64,000 bases of DNA from Hsuehochloa calcarea (lineage: Eukaryota > Streptophyta > Magnoliopsida > Poales > Poaceae), in contig CM070603.1 of assembly GCA_036346395.1 (NCBI GenBank), positions 29,421,045-29,485,044 on the forward strand, in the 5' to 3' direction. Below are positions 21,691 to 34,559 of this stretch, one piece after another. The number at the start of each line of letters is the position of its first letter. Within the stretch, counting starts at the first letter, position 1. Under the pieces are notes generated by a model. That model did no database searches, was not told the DNA's origin, and was given only the letters and a program-made list of their open reading frames with translations. The translations under genes were made by a program, and so were the position numbers.

Positions 21691-22320
21691 ATTTAAATAG
21701 AGGTTCGCACCTGAGCTGAACGAGGTGTTTCATTTCTTTCATACGATAATAATGCTTCACTTTTTACGTTGTCTGTGTTTTTAAAAGTGATAACATCAAA
21801 TGCATTTGGGACTCGTAACCTTTCGGACGCCGTTAATGATCTTCTCTACGTCAGGCTCGTCTGGTGAAAAGGAGATCGAACCGAAGCGTGCGTACACACC
21901 GAGATTGACGTTAGGAATACGACATGCGCGCCTGATAGGAGGCAGCTCAATTCGCAGATGTTTCTTTATTACGCAACTTGAGCTTATCATTCTGATTTGT
22001 TTAGGTTTCAATTCGTCCCCCTTTGCCCCCTCGTTGCTTCACGAGTTGCTGGAAAAAGTGACGCCCAGATGGCGATGGGATCGATCCACAGACGTGTGAG
22101 AAAGATGCCAACCAAAAAAGTCAGATAGTTTCTTCTTTTCTTGAGAGGAAAAAAAAAGATAGTATGCCTGAGCGGCTGAGCAGAAAGAATCCTTGCGAGC
22201 TGCGACCATCTGAATTGCTTTTTTTTCTTCTTTTTTGAGAAGGACCATCTGAATTGCTGAACAATGATGCAACTCAACGTGATGGAGTAATATGATATTT
22301 TCAGTCTGCAGTAAAACATA
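21691..22320. other. unassigned spacer
   Basis: No gene recognised. The short phrase ACCATCTGAATTGCT occurs twice, about 50 bp apart, near 22204-22258. Confidence 0.3.
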
Positions 22321-25300
22321 GTTTTTTAAATAATATATTTTCTAAATATAATTGCAGAAATAAATATCCGTTTAATAAAATTACAAAATTGGACTTTTGT
22401 CGTCATTCCAAATTGTGAAATATCCCTATCACTTTTTGAAATAGCGAGCCTTATCGCCCCAACTACCTATGTCGCTTTAGGCAAATCGTCATTCCAATTG
22501 ACCACAGAATCCCTGTCACCATTTGGAATGACGACACAACCACCTCTATAATAGGCCCACAAAATTTGGTTGAATTTCACTTTTATTCTGAAAAAAAGAA
22601 AGAAAGAGGGGGAGAGAAGAAAGTAGAGGGGAGAGAAACTAGTGAAGCGCTATTCGTACACCTTGTAGCTAATTTTTTTAGCTGGATGGATTAGATAGTT
22701 TTAGATGTGTGGCTACGTAGTGTAATATGTTATTGTGCATCCTTTTAGGTGTGTATAGTTTTGTTTTAGATAAGTGGTTAATCGTATAAATCTTGTTTAT
22801 GGTGCAGCACGTACATATGTTCGACGCAGTCAATTTTTAAATTTACTACGGTCAAGGGACTTCTGGAGGGTCCCGAGGGGTTAATTTGCATCATTTCCAA
22901 TCAGTGATCGTCAACCTAACAAGACCAAAGTAGCGTATATAGGGCGCTGTGACGCGGTAGTTGTATTACATCTTCGAGTTGGACCATGCTCTACACGATG
23001 TAAAATTGAGCTACCTTGTCACCCAGTCACCACATGGCACACATTGGGAGTTATTGCAGCTGAAGGGAACGAGGTCATGGCAGTCATACCTAAGCCCGGT
23101 GAGGGATCGCGGGTGGGATTTGGTCATTCTGGTCCAAGCATATGTCAAGCTTCGCCTGCATCTGCAACTGAGCAAGAGGTAGTTGGTGGTGATGCTGAAG
23201 AAGTTAGGGACTCTAGTCGCAGCGCGGCGCACACAACGACCGGAAAGTTAGGGAGTTGCTAATGTCACCGATGAAAACAGGATAGAAGAAGCTCCTTTTA
23301 TTCGGGAAGCTAGTGGGATTGCATACGAAGGTGAGGAGATCGAATCCCTAGTCGAAAAGATGATGATCGAAGACTAAGACTATGAGACATTGTCAGAAGA
23401 TGAAGGTTCCGATGACGAGCATGGTGGGGAACAGCAGGTGGTTCCATCTGAGTGGAACACATACCAATTCGACAATTTCATCGTGGATAAAGGATCCAAT
23501 GTACTATGGGAGTGCCACCAGAATGAGGTCAGGCAAGGAGCTTTGTACAAATGCAAGGAGGCGGTCCAAGAAGTTGTGAAATTCTGGGTCTTATCGTTGC
23601 AGCGTACATTCACGGTAGTGAAGTCTAACCCAAGGTGGTACGACGTGAAGTGCGAGATAGCAGGATGCCCTTGGCGAGTGCGCGCATTCCAACATAAATG
23701 GGACACCTACTGGAAATGCTTTATATTAATCCCTCATACATGTGTCGTCTCTGAGTCAATGCAATCCCACAAGAATGTGTCATCGGGATTTTTGCGGATG
23801 TCATGTACGATGACATCATGGTTAACCTGGATTTCCAGTCACGATCCATAATTTGGGCAATAGAGTCAAGGTTCCAGTACACAATTAGTTATGCTAAGGC
23901 GTAGAGGGCAAAGGAGAAGGCATTGGAACAAGGTTCGGTACGTTTGAGGACTTCAACCACAACCTGCCGGGCAACTCTGGGTCATATACGATAGGAATTC
24001 CGGTACTCTTGTCGACCTTCAAGATGACACGTACCCGCGATTCGCCTGGAAGAGGGTACTGAAGTGAGCATTCTTCACCTTTGGTGTTTGCATCAATGCA
24101 TTCTGGTATTGCTATCCGATCTTGTGTGTGGATGACACATTCCCAATTGGGAAGTACAAGGGGTAGATACTTACTTCAATTGCAACCAACGGGAACATTC
24201 AAGTTCTTCCTGTGGCCTTTGTATTTGTTGAAAACGAGAACACAGACAATTGGTCGTGATTTTTAAGGAACGTGAAGATTTCTATTGTACAAGATCGTCC
24301 TAACTATGCCTCATACATGATCGTCATGCGGGTCTGTTGAGTGCAATAACTCAGCTACAACAAGGGGAACATGAGAGATTTCCATGGGTACATCTACGAA
24401 GCAGGTGGTGCATGAGGTACTTGGGTGCAAACTTTTGCAAGTAGTTTCACAACGAGAACTTGATGAACCTTTTCAAGCGACTGTACAACTAGAACCAGCA
24501 AAGAAAGTTTGATGCACTCTAGAAAACTCTAGATGAGCGGACGAGGATACATAGAAGGGATGTAGCAAAAAGCCCGCTACAAGTGATAACAATCTCCCTG
24601 AGGCATTGCCTGAGTTACCTATAGATGTTCCTAGTGTGACGAGGAAGACCGACAGGCAAGTGAAATGCTTCTCGAACGGGATTGAACACGAGTCTAAGGT
24701 GAAGTGGTCGTTGCTACACGACAAGGATGATGCTCGGTATAGTGTCATGACAACAAATCTAGCTGAGGTGTACAATTGGGTCATGCGCAGCGCGATGTGC
24801 CTCCCTTTGGTTGGTATTATAGAGGCAATTCTGCATGGTACCACAAAGTATTTATTGATCGAAGCAACATCCTGCCACTCTCCATGGCAAATGATAGGGT
24901 ATTGTACCCCGCCATGATCACCAAGTAGATGGAGTAGAAGAGCATGGGTGATATGCACATGGCATTCAAGATGGACACAAGCGAGCTTCGCTTCGAGGTA
25001 CTTTGTAGGGAGAAAGGACGCCGCGGGACAAACCGTGAGAGAATCATCCACAATTGCATGCTTGGTCACGCTCGTTGCATATGCACTTGCAACAAGCCAC
25101 TTCTTCTGTATAGATCATGCTCACATGTGATGGCCGCATGTTCGACGTTGACGCAGTATCCTGGCCAATACCTTTTAAATATTTCACCAAGGAAGAGGTT
25201 ATGCTAACCTGGAGTGCAGAGTTGTATGGTTATGACATGATTGACCATTCACCAGCTATCCTACCTGGGAATAGCTGATCTGGGCCGCATATATTGATAG

Positions 25301-26044
25301 GCCGAAGGGAACATTTGGCCGGCGATAGAGACAGTGTATCTGAAACGACATGGACAAAGCAGAATTCGGACGTCGTACGAATAAGTGCTCTATTTGCTGG
25401 GAGTCCAACATACCTTCAAGTATTGCCATGCGAGAAATGAACAACATGAAGGAGAGGTTGGCAGTCCGTACTAGGCCACGGGGACCTCATTCGACCGCCC
25501 CGCTTGAAACAGGCACCGTGGTGGTCGACATGGTGGACATTGAGGTGGCGGCCACAGGGATGATTTATCTTATTGAAATATGTTGTGATGAGTATTATGG
25601 TTACTATCATTGTGATTTGTATAACAACTATGTGATGTACTGATGTTATGTTGTGTGTCGAATTATTATGTACAACTTATGTACTATCACTAATATTATT
25701 TATTATTACTTTTTGTTTCTTACTATGAACAATGTAACCACCTAATTTTATGTCTTCTGTTTACCTCTACTTTCAAAAAAAATTGAAAAAAAGCATTTCT
25801 AGGTCATGTCACCATTTGGAGTCTCTACTACCATTCCAAATGGCAGCAGAGATATTTCACGTTGTTTGCATGGCGATAGGGGCAGAGACATTTCACACTA
25901 TTTGCATTGAGACATGAGCCTTGTCGTGGAATGGCGACAGGCCATTTCGCCATTTGGAATGACGACAGAAGCCTATTTTTGTAATTATATTAAAAGTAAA
26001 TTTATTTATGCAATTCTATTTTTAAAATGTATTATTTAAAAATC
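22321..26044 (+). mobile_element. MuDR-type MULE with long terminal inverted repeats
   Basis: The left 100 bp (GTTTTTTAAATAATATATTT... AATTACAAAATTGGACTT... GTCGTCATTCCAAAT) is the inverted repeat of the right end, whose reverse complement reads GATTTTTAAATAATACATTT... AATTACAAAAATAGGCTT... GTCGTCATTCCAAAT. Inside the TIRs are further copies of a CCATTTGGAATGACGACAG motif in both orientations (22380-22560 and 25800-25970). A decayed transposase lies between them on the plus strand. I could not find a convincing 9-bp target duplication, so the outer bases of the termini are uncertain by a few positions. Confidence 0.85.
23390..25203 (+). pseudogene. MURA/MuDR transposase, decayed
   Basis: The N-terminal part (23390-23851) has the plant MuDR domain pattern (FDNFIVDKGSNVLWECHQN, then WYDVKCEIAGCPWRVRAF). 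The DDE core can be followed across stops: VDDTFPIGKYKG (first Asp, about 24128-24163), VLPVAFVFVENENTDNW, CLIHDRHAGLLSAI (from 24307, Asp at 24319-24321), WCMRYLGANF, then NLFKRLYN-NQQRKF. A SWIM zinc finger (CICTCNKPLLLYRSCSHVMAAC) sits near 25079-25144. In-frame stops, for example after GKYKG and after NTDNWS, and several frame changes make it non-functional. It would have catalysed cut-and-paste transposition of elements with these TIRs. Confidence 0.88.
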
Positions 26045-27415
26045 ACAAAGCACGTGTATTCAGCTAGTTAGTAAAAAGTAACTGAAGAGTGTTGCCTAAT
26101 ATCTAAGCTTTAGCAAGAACGCAATATGGTAGATGCGTGACACCGTACTCGTGGTGTGTGGCTGTAGGCGGTTGCTACGGCGCGACATGTGGCTACGAGG
26201 TGGCGATCGATCGACATGTTGGTGTATGCAGTGAGCCGGTGACATTTGGCTGCGAACAGAAACAGAGAGAAGGTTTAGACCCTTGAGAGACTTAAGGCTC
26301 TAAGGTGAACAGAAACAGAGATAAGGTTGCCTTGGGATTGAGAGCTGCGGTGATCTTGTCTCCTGGCTTGAAGAAGCACAAGAAGTTGGAGATTAGGATT
26401 TAATATATTAACTATATTTTATATTAAGCCCACATTTGACATCATATTATCATGTGATTTCATAGGTAAATTGGCAATGGGGTACGAGTGGTACAAGAAC
26501 ATACCCATGGTTGTTTACTCATCGAGCATGATTTGCACCCACTAACATGCCCACGAGAGTTGGAATCGGGTAAATGATAAAACTAACATCCATAATGACG
26601 ACTTGGTGTCCAATAGGCCGATAATGATTGGCATGGATGCTCGCCCTGCCGGGTGAGAGTGGGGAATAGAAGGTCTTGAACACTAGCCTCCTGCTAGGCT
26701 ACTAAGAGTTGTCGTATCTTGTTGCCACTATGTCATGCTTCTAAGACGGAGTATTGAGAAAAAGAAGAGTAGGGATGCAATGGAGAATGGAGACGGTGAG
26801 GAGGAAGGAGGGCATCCTAGGGGGTGAGATGGAAAGGAAAAGGTTAAAAGAGAATAAAGGAGGCAGGTGGGAAGGTGAATGGAAACGTTAATTGAAAATA
26901 AATGAGTAGGTGGCACCCTAGTGGCATCCATAACATATTTTAACTTATGGAAAACTTTATGTAGGTGGGATATTTTGTGGCCACAACATAACAACGGGTT
27001 TGTATAGCATATAGCATATCGTCTAATTATCGCCTAGGCATCTTGGTGCCATTGGTTCGCCGTAATTGGCTCAGGCGTTGTGACAACTACGCAAAATGTG
27101 GTACAAACAACAAAATAGCCACGACATATCCATGCAATTCCCTGATAAATAAAATAGTTTGACACAACTTATAAGAAACAAAGTAGTATCAGCCCTAAAT
27201 AATCAAGCGCTAGATGAAACACCAAAATAGTAGGCACAAGGACATTTTTCTCAGAACCACCTGTCAGATTTAAGCCCAAGAATTATTACATCATAGTATA
27301 CGATAACATATTTTAGGGAAACAAGCACAATCATTTCCCCATAGTCTATTCAACCATAGAAAGACAATGGATCTAGGTTTTAACAAGGCATTATATGGTG
27401 AAGGTTCATTAAAAA
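26045..27415. other. unassigned spacer
   Basis: No convincing gene. The right part (about 27240-27415) is the likely 3' untranslated region of the zinc-finger gene on the minus strand. An 88-codon minus frame at 26728-26994 has no recognisable domain. Confidence 0.35.
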
Positions 27416-27811
27416 TCACAACTTTAGGTTGAGATCCACGCCGTTAGGAGTATTAGAAGAATCAATACCTAGGGGAAGTTGCTCCATATCACAACCAACA
27501 GCAGCACGATCAATTGCAACCTCCTTACCAAAATCATGACCAGCCAGGCGAGCCCATTTTGCATGGTTCTTTGCCATGTCTTCCTTGAGCTCCCTCCTCA
27601 TCTCCATAATTTCCTTCTTGTGGGCCTTCTGGTGGCCACCACGGGCCTGTGGGCTGGTGAAAGACTTCAAGCAAATTGAGCAAAGGTAAAGAGCACTAAC
27701 AAGTACTTGTGACTCGACATCAAACCTTGTACAGGGCCTTGCCGCGTCATTGGATAATGCCACGACATAGCCATAGCCATCTTCGCGGTTTGAGCTTACC
27801 CCACCCGCCAT
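27416..27811 (-). CDS. single C2H2 zinc-finger protein with EAR repression motif
   Basis: Intact single-exon gene of 131 codons. One plant-type C2H2 finger, YLCSICLKSFTSPQARGGHQ followed by KAH, has zinc ligands C44, C47, H60 and H64. The usual QALGGH core is altered to QARGGH, so the DNA-contacting helix departs from consensus at one residue. The protein ends in DLNLKL (126-131), an EAR motif that recruits TOPLESS-type co-repressors. Between them is a charged helix-like region (EIMEMRRELKEDMAKNHAKW). One N-terminal-half finger plus a C-terminal EAR matches the SUPERMAN/KNUCKLES/GIS-like class of small nuclear repressors; which subfamily cannot be told. The ATG follows a TATA box by about 50 bp, supporting this start. 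It sits alone among transposons with an open frame, suggesting it is functional or recently so. Confidence 0.85.
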   Translation of the reverse strand: MAGGVSSNREDGYGYVVALSNDAARPCTRFDVESQVLVSALYLCSICLKSFTSPQARGGHQKAHKKEIMEMRRELKEDMAKNHAKWARLAGHDFGKEVAIDRAAVGCDMEQLPLGIDSSNTPNGVDLNLKL

Positions 27812-27861
27812 TGAATTGTTGCTAGAGTTTTTTCTAATAAGCTAGAAAAAGATGATTATCT

Positions 27862-27871
27862 GTATTTATAG
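27862..27871 (-). promoter_or_regulatory. TATA box of the C2H2 gene
   Basis: Minus-strand CTATAAATAC, about 50 bp upstream of the ATG at 27811. A start site about 30 bp downstream would give a short leader of 20-30 bases. Confidence 0.65.
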
Positions 27872-28639
27872 GCAACTTGGAAAGCCCAAAGATAGAGACA
27901 ATTTATTGTTGCAAATATTTTAAGTTCTCTATTAATTGTATATATTTGCTGAAATTAATGTCAAGATTGGGTGCATAATTATGCCATCCTGGGATTATTA
28001 CTTGTCATTAAATATAAGAGATGACAAAAAAGAAAGTATAATGGCGTAATAGGTTTATATGCTCACTCTATTGCATATCACACTTTAAATCGAATAAAAA
28101 TTAATTGAAGGTCGATATATTGTTTATAGGCGATGGCGATGTATCCGGTAACAATGGCTAAAAAACTACAAACATAATAACTTTCATTACAAGCTCGTAG
28201 ATTGAGTGTGGATGCACCGGTCTAACGTGGGTGCGTCTCATCACCATCTATGCCCTTTTGCACAAACATCTTGCCGTTGGACTCTAACATTTTGTGAAAA
28301 CAACCCTCCCTAGGTTCTTCCCCTCCCGAACCTAAAAAACACACGACTCTAACCCTACTGGTAGTGATAGCAATCATGCTTTTGCCTCCTTTGCTCCATA
28401 GCTGGGCTGGAGTTTGTGCCATAACTTTGTCTTCAATGGCCATATTTGTTTTCAGAACTGCTCTTGATCTAGATACATAACATGTGTTGGAGAGATACAT
28501 GATTTGAAAAAATGCACAGTTCACTGTCTGCGAAGAAACTACATTTGAGATGTATGATGTTCAGAAAATGGTTGGACATGCAATTGTAGTGTTGAATAAA
28601 CTTCGCGAAGTTAGTCATTACTTTGAAGCATATTTATTA
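27872..28639. other. unassigned upstream region of the C2H2 gene
   Basis: AT-rich promoter-like sequence at first, then no recognisable feature. A 100-codon minus frame (28222-28524) has no known domain and is not called. Confidence 0.3.
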
Positions 28640-30175
28640 AGTCGTCAAGTCGAGTCGCCATAGGGGAGACTTGCGCGACTAATCCCCGACTAGTCCCGAC
28701 TAGACACCAGAAATTCTAGCAGACCAGCACACTATGTTGTTGTAAGTTCTAGGCTTGTAGCAACAATTAAAAACATGTGTATGTACTATTTTGCATCAAA
28801 TAAAGAGAACACATATGCAAGGTAATGAGCTGATGTCTTACCTTTATATTTAGCCCAAAATCTCTTTCTTGGCAAATCCATTTCTTTGAAATTGAGTGGC
28901 AATACTTTGAAATTTTGAAGGAAAGAGAGCAGTGAGCAATAGCATAACAACTTAGCGGCAGACGTAAAAGCAAACTTGAACAATATAGTAATAAAATGAC
29001 CATTCCACAACTAAATAAACATTAGGATAGCAAGCTACCAACTTACCATGATGTATGCACAACGCATAGGCTTGAACAATGGGACAAGTAAAAAAACATG
29101 ACAGTGGACAGCCACACAGCAAGTAAAATGACATCACGAATATTAAATAGGGTAGCAAATTAGCATCAGTGCATAACTAAGCAATTAGTTCTTAATGATA
29201 ACGAAAATAAAATATTAGAACTTCAAGTTCTTAAGTTCGGATTGAGCAAAAGTAAGCCCCAAAGTCCAAAGTCCAAAACATCCTCTCATCAAATCCCTCT
29301 CAAATTAGTCATCCAAGTCGAAGTTATCCATGTCAAGCGGGCCATTCTTGTCACCACTTGATCCATCATCGCCCACCTCGCAATCCATTTTTCCTCGCCG
29401 CAAGAAAACCAGCACGAGGACTACTTGTGAGCCGGTGTATACTCTCACCATAATCATCCTCAACATCATTATCATCAGCCCCGGACTCCCAAAGTGCTTC
29501 TTCTTCCTCGTTATTCTTTGGACACGGAGGATAGCCGGTCCAAGGTGGAGTGTTGGGCAACTTCTCGGTGGAGGACCTGCTGGGTGGAGACTTAATCACG
29601 TAACCCAGATCCTCCACCTCCACAGTTTTTTATGCCGCCGAGCATAGACTTTTATCACACGGTTAGCTGTAGCACCAAATCCTTGGCTTTGAGCTTTCTT
29701 GAGTATATTGCGACTCCAAAGGTTGTGTATACTGTCCGCTGATGCACCGGCGGCTTCATCAACTTGAGCCCATGTAAGATCTTCCCCTTCATGAACCTTT
29801 TCGGTGTTCTTGTCAACCCACTCATTTTCCCAATCAAACTCCACTACGACCAATGGGTTAGATCTCTTTCCTTTAGACCCTTCTTCATGCAACTTTTCTA
29901 ACCTATTTGACATCCTCCAGTTGTATGAAATGTACACCAATTTGTTCAATCTATTGTATTCTAACCGGTTCCTTTTATGGTGTAAATCTGAAAAGTGAAG
30001 AGAACAAAGAAAATTAGTAATTAGCAAAACATCTCAAGGGCTCATACTCTTCATGAATATGTACTGGGCGTAGATGAGATGTTATCTACTTAGTTCCTTA
30101 CAAACTCAAATGTACTCCAATTCTGCTCACATGCAGAGGCCGAGGCACAATGACCAACATCTGGAGACCCTTACC
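28640..30175 (-). mobile_element. hAT-2 remnant, 3' end of a hAT transposon
   Basis: Near 28640-28700 is a GACTAGTC/CGACTAG-rich stretch (CGACTAATCCCCGACTAGTCCCGACTAG) of the kind found in the subterminal regions of grass hAT elements. To its right lies the C-terminal end of a hAT transposase on the minus strand. The region stops abruptly near 30175, next to unrelated sequence, so the 5' two thirds of the element are missing. Confidence 0.7.
29330..30175 (-). pseudogene. hAT-2 transposase C-terminus (hATC domain)
   Basis: The upstream exon (about 30095-30150, minus) reads HCASASACEQNWSTFEFV, the hATC signature (usually SAS-CERNWS-F). It is followed by an intron with a good acceptor (TTTTCAG) near 29994. 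The next exon reads LHHKRNRLEYNRLNKLVYISYN, then NPLVVVEFDWENEWVD, standard for the end of plant hAT transposases, and then an acidic tail (EEEEALWESGADDNDVEDDYGES). One frame change is needed near 29620. Only the dimerisation end is left, so the fragment cannot transpose. Confidence 0.85.
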
Positions 30176-31190
30176 TTTCTTTTGCAGCCGCATTGAATGG
30201 TTTGGCTGGTCCTCTGCATGGGTTGGCTAACCAGGTATTTGGAGTAGGTCTAAAGTGGCCTTGTTTTGTGAAAAAGGAATCCCCTGCTTGACCCAGCCTT
30301 TGGACCAGGCCAGGCGCTTGGGACTCACAAGTCCGCACCACCAGGAGCATCATGATACCAAACGAGCAAAATATAAAGGACATTATATTGATTGAATAAT
30401 AGAAGGGCTAAAATCTAAAATCAAAGCAAATATAACCTCTATCATGTTAAAAGTTGAATTGTTATTTGAATTAGATGGTGTAGGTTGTATGATTTTTAAG
30501 TTGAGCTTGTACTTCACACAAACCCCAAAAGTAGAGGAACCAAACTTATTTGTTTGATAGATTACAGCTACTTACATTTTTAAAAAAAATATGAAGCCCT
30601 TTAGGTGATGGTTCAAGTTTTGCTGTTTTGTTTTATGTACCGCTGCTATTCAACTTCCCTGTTGATATATTTATATAGCAGGAGGTGTTGCTATGGATCA
30701 AATCTGTAATGGAAGAAACATGAGGAAACATTACAACTGAACAATTGATAAGACTGTATGGAAGACCTTGAAAAGTGTAAAGGTACCTTAATGGATGAAC
30801 GGCCAGGTCTTATCATGTTTAATGGATGAACTGAGCAAATGCTATCTCTCTTGTTGGCTTTAAATTTCTTTGTAATTCTGAGCTCAATTATATTATATTT
30901 GTGTGGTTCAAGTTATACTTTGGTTTTCGAGTTGCATGCCAAGTTTTCAATGTTATGATGTTATGTCTCTATGAAGTTAGTTTTAGTGGGATTTGGTGAA
31001 CACATTAGTTCTAAATGATAGGGGATTGGTTTAATTAGGTTTATTTCTTAGTAGCTTTGTGGTTCCCCTTTGTTGTATGTTATAGCATATTAAAACCAAT
31101 GGAAGAGAGTGGTTGGCATTTCAAATATTTAACAAGTGGCAAGTATGGTTCATCCCCCCTCTTATGAAAATGATGAAAGTGGTTAGTACA
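30176..31190. other. unassigned spacer, possible MITE at its left side
   Basis: At 30180-30375 GGTTTGGCTGG...CAGGCCAGGCGCTTGGGAC...GATACCAAACGAGC has the look of a small GC-rich MITE abutting the hAT-2 remnant, but I could not fix its ends. The rest is AT-rich with no gene. Confidence 0.3.
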
Positions 31191-31722
31191 TGTAACATCC
31201 CAATTTTTGAGTTTCAAAAACAATCACTATTTTTTGTTGAATTAATGAAGCTTTTGTAGGACTTTCTAAAGTTAAAATAATTTAATATGATTAATCCGAC
31301 TATCAATTAATTCCAAAATTATTTTATTTGTGTTCTTTGTGCTTGGAAGTATTTTCTAGATTTTTTTTGGGAATTTTCGAGTTCATTTGATATTTTTAAT
31401 TTGCCATTTGGATTTTTTGTATTTTCTAAAATCCAGGAATTCCAATGGGCCGCTTTCCTATTCATGTGGCCCATTTCTCTTGCTTTCAACCCAGTCCATC
31501 TGGACCATTTTGCCGCCGTAGCCCAGCCCACTCCCTCTCTCCCGCTCACGCCTGGTTTCGCCTGCCAGCGTTACACATGTCACGTGCAACGCAAATACTC
31601 CTGAGTTGTCGTCGCTGACATGTGGGCCCCGCTCCATGTTACTGTTCATCATCTCCGAAAGGGACTCTGAGTCCGTGTTCGCGTCGCCTCCGTGTTCCAT
31701 CCATGCACCGCACACCTCCAGG

Positions 31723-31732
31723 CTATTTAAAG
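31723..31732 (+). promoter_or_regulatory. TATA box of the outer gypsy LTR
   Basis: CTATTTAAAG, followed by a GC-rich leader with ACCCTAGTC, gives the LTR's plus orientation. Confidence 0.5.
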
Positions 31733-31944
31733 CCTCGACATTTGCGTCAAATCCATCGCCTCAACCCTAGTCACTGTCGTTTCTTTCGACGGAATCAGGT
31801 GTTGAACCCTAGCGCTACTGTCGTTTGTTTCGCTGATTCCACCGCTGCCGGTGAGTCATTGCTGCATTATCTACACCGCCGGGTTCGTCGTGTCGTGTTC
31901 TACTCGGTGCACTCCTTGTCGCCGGACAGTCCTGTCGAGCCCGC

Positions 31945-34559
31945 TGTAACACCCTAGCCCAACACATAGCATAGAATGTCACCAACCTACGCTAATCACC
32001 AATTTAAACATTAATTTACAATAAATTACAGCAAGCACATCAAGATTAAAACCCGTCCACGGGTCACGAGATGAAAGTTTAAAGTAATACTAATCAACTA
32101 ATGAATTTACAACTAGTCACAAGCATTATTCTAGGCAATAAAAAAGTCCATGAATAATGATCTAAAGGAAATAACCATTGTCTCTAGATTTATAAGGAAT
32201 CACTCTAAATAAATAGTGAATGTGTAGCTGTTTCGCATGTGGCACTTGTGATCTATTCCCTCCCATGTATGTCGCCATCAATGGTCACCTAAAATCAGCA
32301 ACAAACAAGAGTGAGTCAAAGACTCAACAAATACATAGTAAAATCATAAACAATAGTTTATTAACCATAATCAAGGTTATCAACATCATCTATCTATTTA
32401 ATGTCATTCTCATACTCAAATAAACAAGTCATATTCCATATAGGTAAATTTGCATAATTTAACAATTTACTCATATATGCGAATGCACCATCATGATCAC
32501 GCTCATATGTGTCTCAACAGGTGATACCGGTATAGCGAAGTGTTCACCCGTCGATGAACCACTCTATCCTTCACTCCCGTGAAGTCCCTACCAAGTAGGA
32601 TTTTATCTAGAGCACTCCGGACTAGTCATATATCTTTCTCACTGACCACACCGAAATAGTTACATGATTTTCTCACAGACATGGCTCGTGTAACTCCTGC
32701 CATGATGAATGTAAATGATGCAATATCTTTAATTATTCATCAACATAATTCAATATCTCATTCTCATTAACTCAATATCGTAATCTCATTCACACAATGT
32801 CATCAATATTATGTATAAGAATAAGCTTAACGAAAGCATAATAAATAACATGATAAGTAATATTAATGACAATGACGAACAACTTGTTGTTCACCACTCT
32901 ACCATGTACTTGCCTCTTTATTCCTATGAAGTCGGATAGCGAGGCGGCGGTAGGGTATTAGAGGCCACACTTCCTGAACAAACAATTCAAAACAATATGA
33001 AGATCATATCATCACAACACCAAACATTACACTAATCGACATCGCATATCTACATCAAGACGACACAATTCTACTGGATGCAACTACCCGCTGTCCCGAT
33101 AGTAAAAATACTCTAACTTATTCACCCGAACTTCAAATCTAGCAAACCAATCCTTTCTGGAATCCTCACGCAATTTCCTACAACTATCTAGTGATGTCAA
33201 ACTTCTGATTCTACCGTTTTATCCTCTGTTTCTTTCCTCGAAGACTGTCCTAGAATCTGCCAGGAGAGACCGCTTCACAATTTTGTATCTTTAACTCCAA
33301 AACTTGAAAAGATATGAACGATACCAGTTCTGGAAACTGCTCAAAATTTCCAAGCAAATTCAAGTTACCACCAAATTTTAATTCTCTCATTTACTAGGTG
33401 AAAACAGTCATCTACACAATCTTTGCCAACTACCCCCAAATTCTAGACAACGACCTTCTCGAGGCAGTAACTTATCGCTCGCTACTCCGAATCTAATGAT
33501 CTAGACCTTCCTGGGAAACTAACGAACTTATCTAATCTTTTTTATTGGATAAAACCCTGAATCCAAGCTTAAATACCTTGAATTGCCCCCGCAAGGTTCT
33601 GCGTCTAAACTCGACGAATTAGGCCATGCTGACAACCAATCTTCCCTATGGCAAAACGATCTACGAAACTTACAACGACTAATCAAGGTAATTCTAGGGA
33701 TTAACAGGGGTTACCCTTGAAGAACACAAAAGATCACAGAAACCGCACAAATTTTCCTCTCTTCCTCCCTTCTTTCCTTCTTCTCCCTTCCTCCCTTGTT
33801 CTCCCTTCCTTCCTTCATCTCCTTCCTTGCTGGACCTCCTTAGTACCTCCTCCCTTAGGAAGCACAGCAGCAGCAGGGCGCGGCACCGGGAGGGGAGGTG
33901 GCAGCTTGGAGCGAGGGAAGCGCATGGGAGGTGATGCATAGGGCAGCTGGGGGCGGCGTACAGGGAAGGGGTGGTGGCCAAAGGAAAGGGAGCACAGGGG
34001 GCACCCCTAAGGTTCTATTTAAATGAAAAGGGGCTGGAGGGTCGTGGCTTGGACGTGATAGGTTTGAAAACAACCGATATTGAATTTGATCAGAGTACAC
34101 TTTGAATTCGAGTCGGTTTTTCGCTTTCTTCTGTGCAGCGAACATTTCGGAAGTCATAACTTTCTCTCCCATTCTCGGAATTGAGTGATTCTTTTTTACT
34201 GGTTTAGCTAACTCATAGTACTTCAACTTTCTATTTTTGGAGATTTTCTAAAAATACTATCTTCATTACCAAATTTACTTTGGAAGTTGACTTAGTTGCA
34301 GACTCTAATTCTCTATGCAACAGGCCTTGCGGGCTCCATATCTCACAAATCGGAACTCCAAATTAGGTCAATGCAGACTCTAAATTGGATTATGCAAAGA
34401 GATCTACAACTTTGTACTTATGAGGTTTTCCATTAGAAGTCATTCCAGTCTCGAAAATCATGTTGCAAGATGATGACAGATTATGTACCATTTCTTGGCG
34501 AGGCAAATAAGGAATCTTCCAATATCCTTATATTTTCTTTAAATAAACAGGATATTACA
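31945..34559 (-). repeat. inner gypsy-type solo LTR (2615 bp)
   Basis: It starts TGTAACACCCTAGCCC and ends GGATATTACA, and is flanked by exact CCCGC duplications at 31940-31944 and 34560-34564. It lies inside the outer LTR, whose sequence resumes at once. A TATA-like box on the minus strand (CATTTAAATAGAACC, about 34013-34027) followed by a C-rich leader indicates minus orientation. No internal domain or second LTR is present. Confidence 0.88.

Noticed and set aside
22312..26053. 9-bp target duplication for the MULE
   Set aside because: The flanking 9-mers (TAAAACATA and ACAAAGCAC for the chosen ends) do not match, and moving the ends a few bases did not help.
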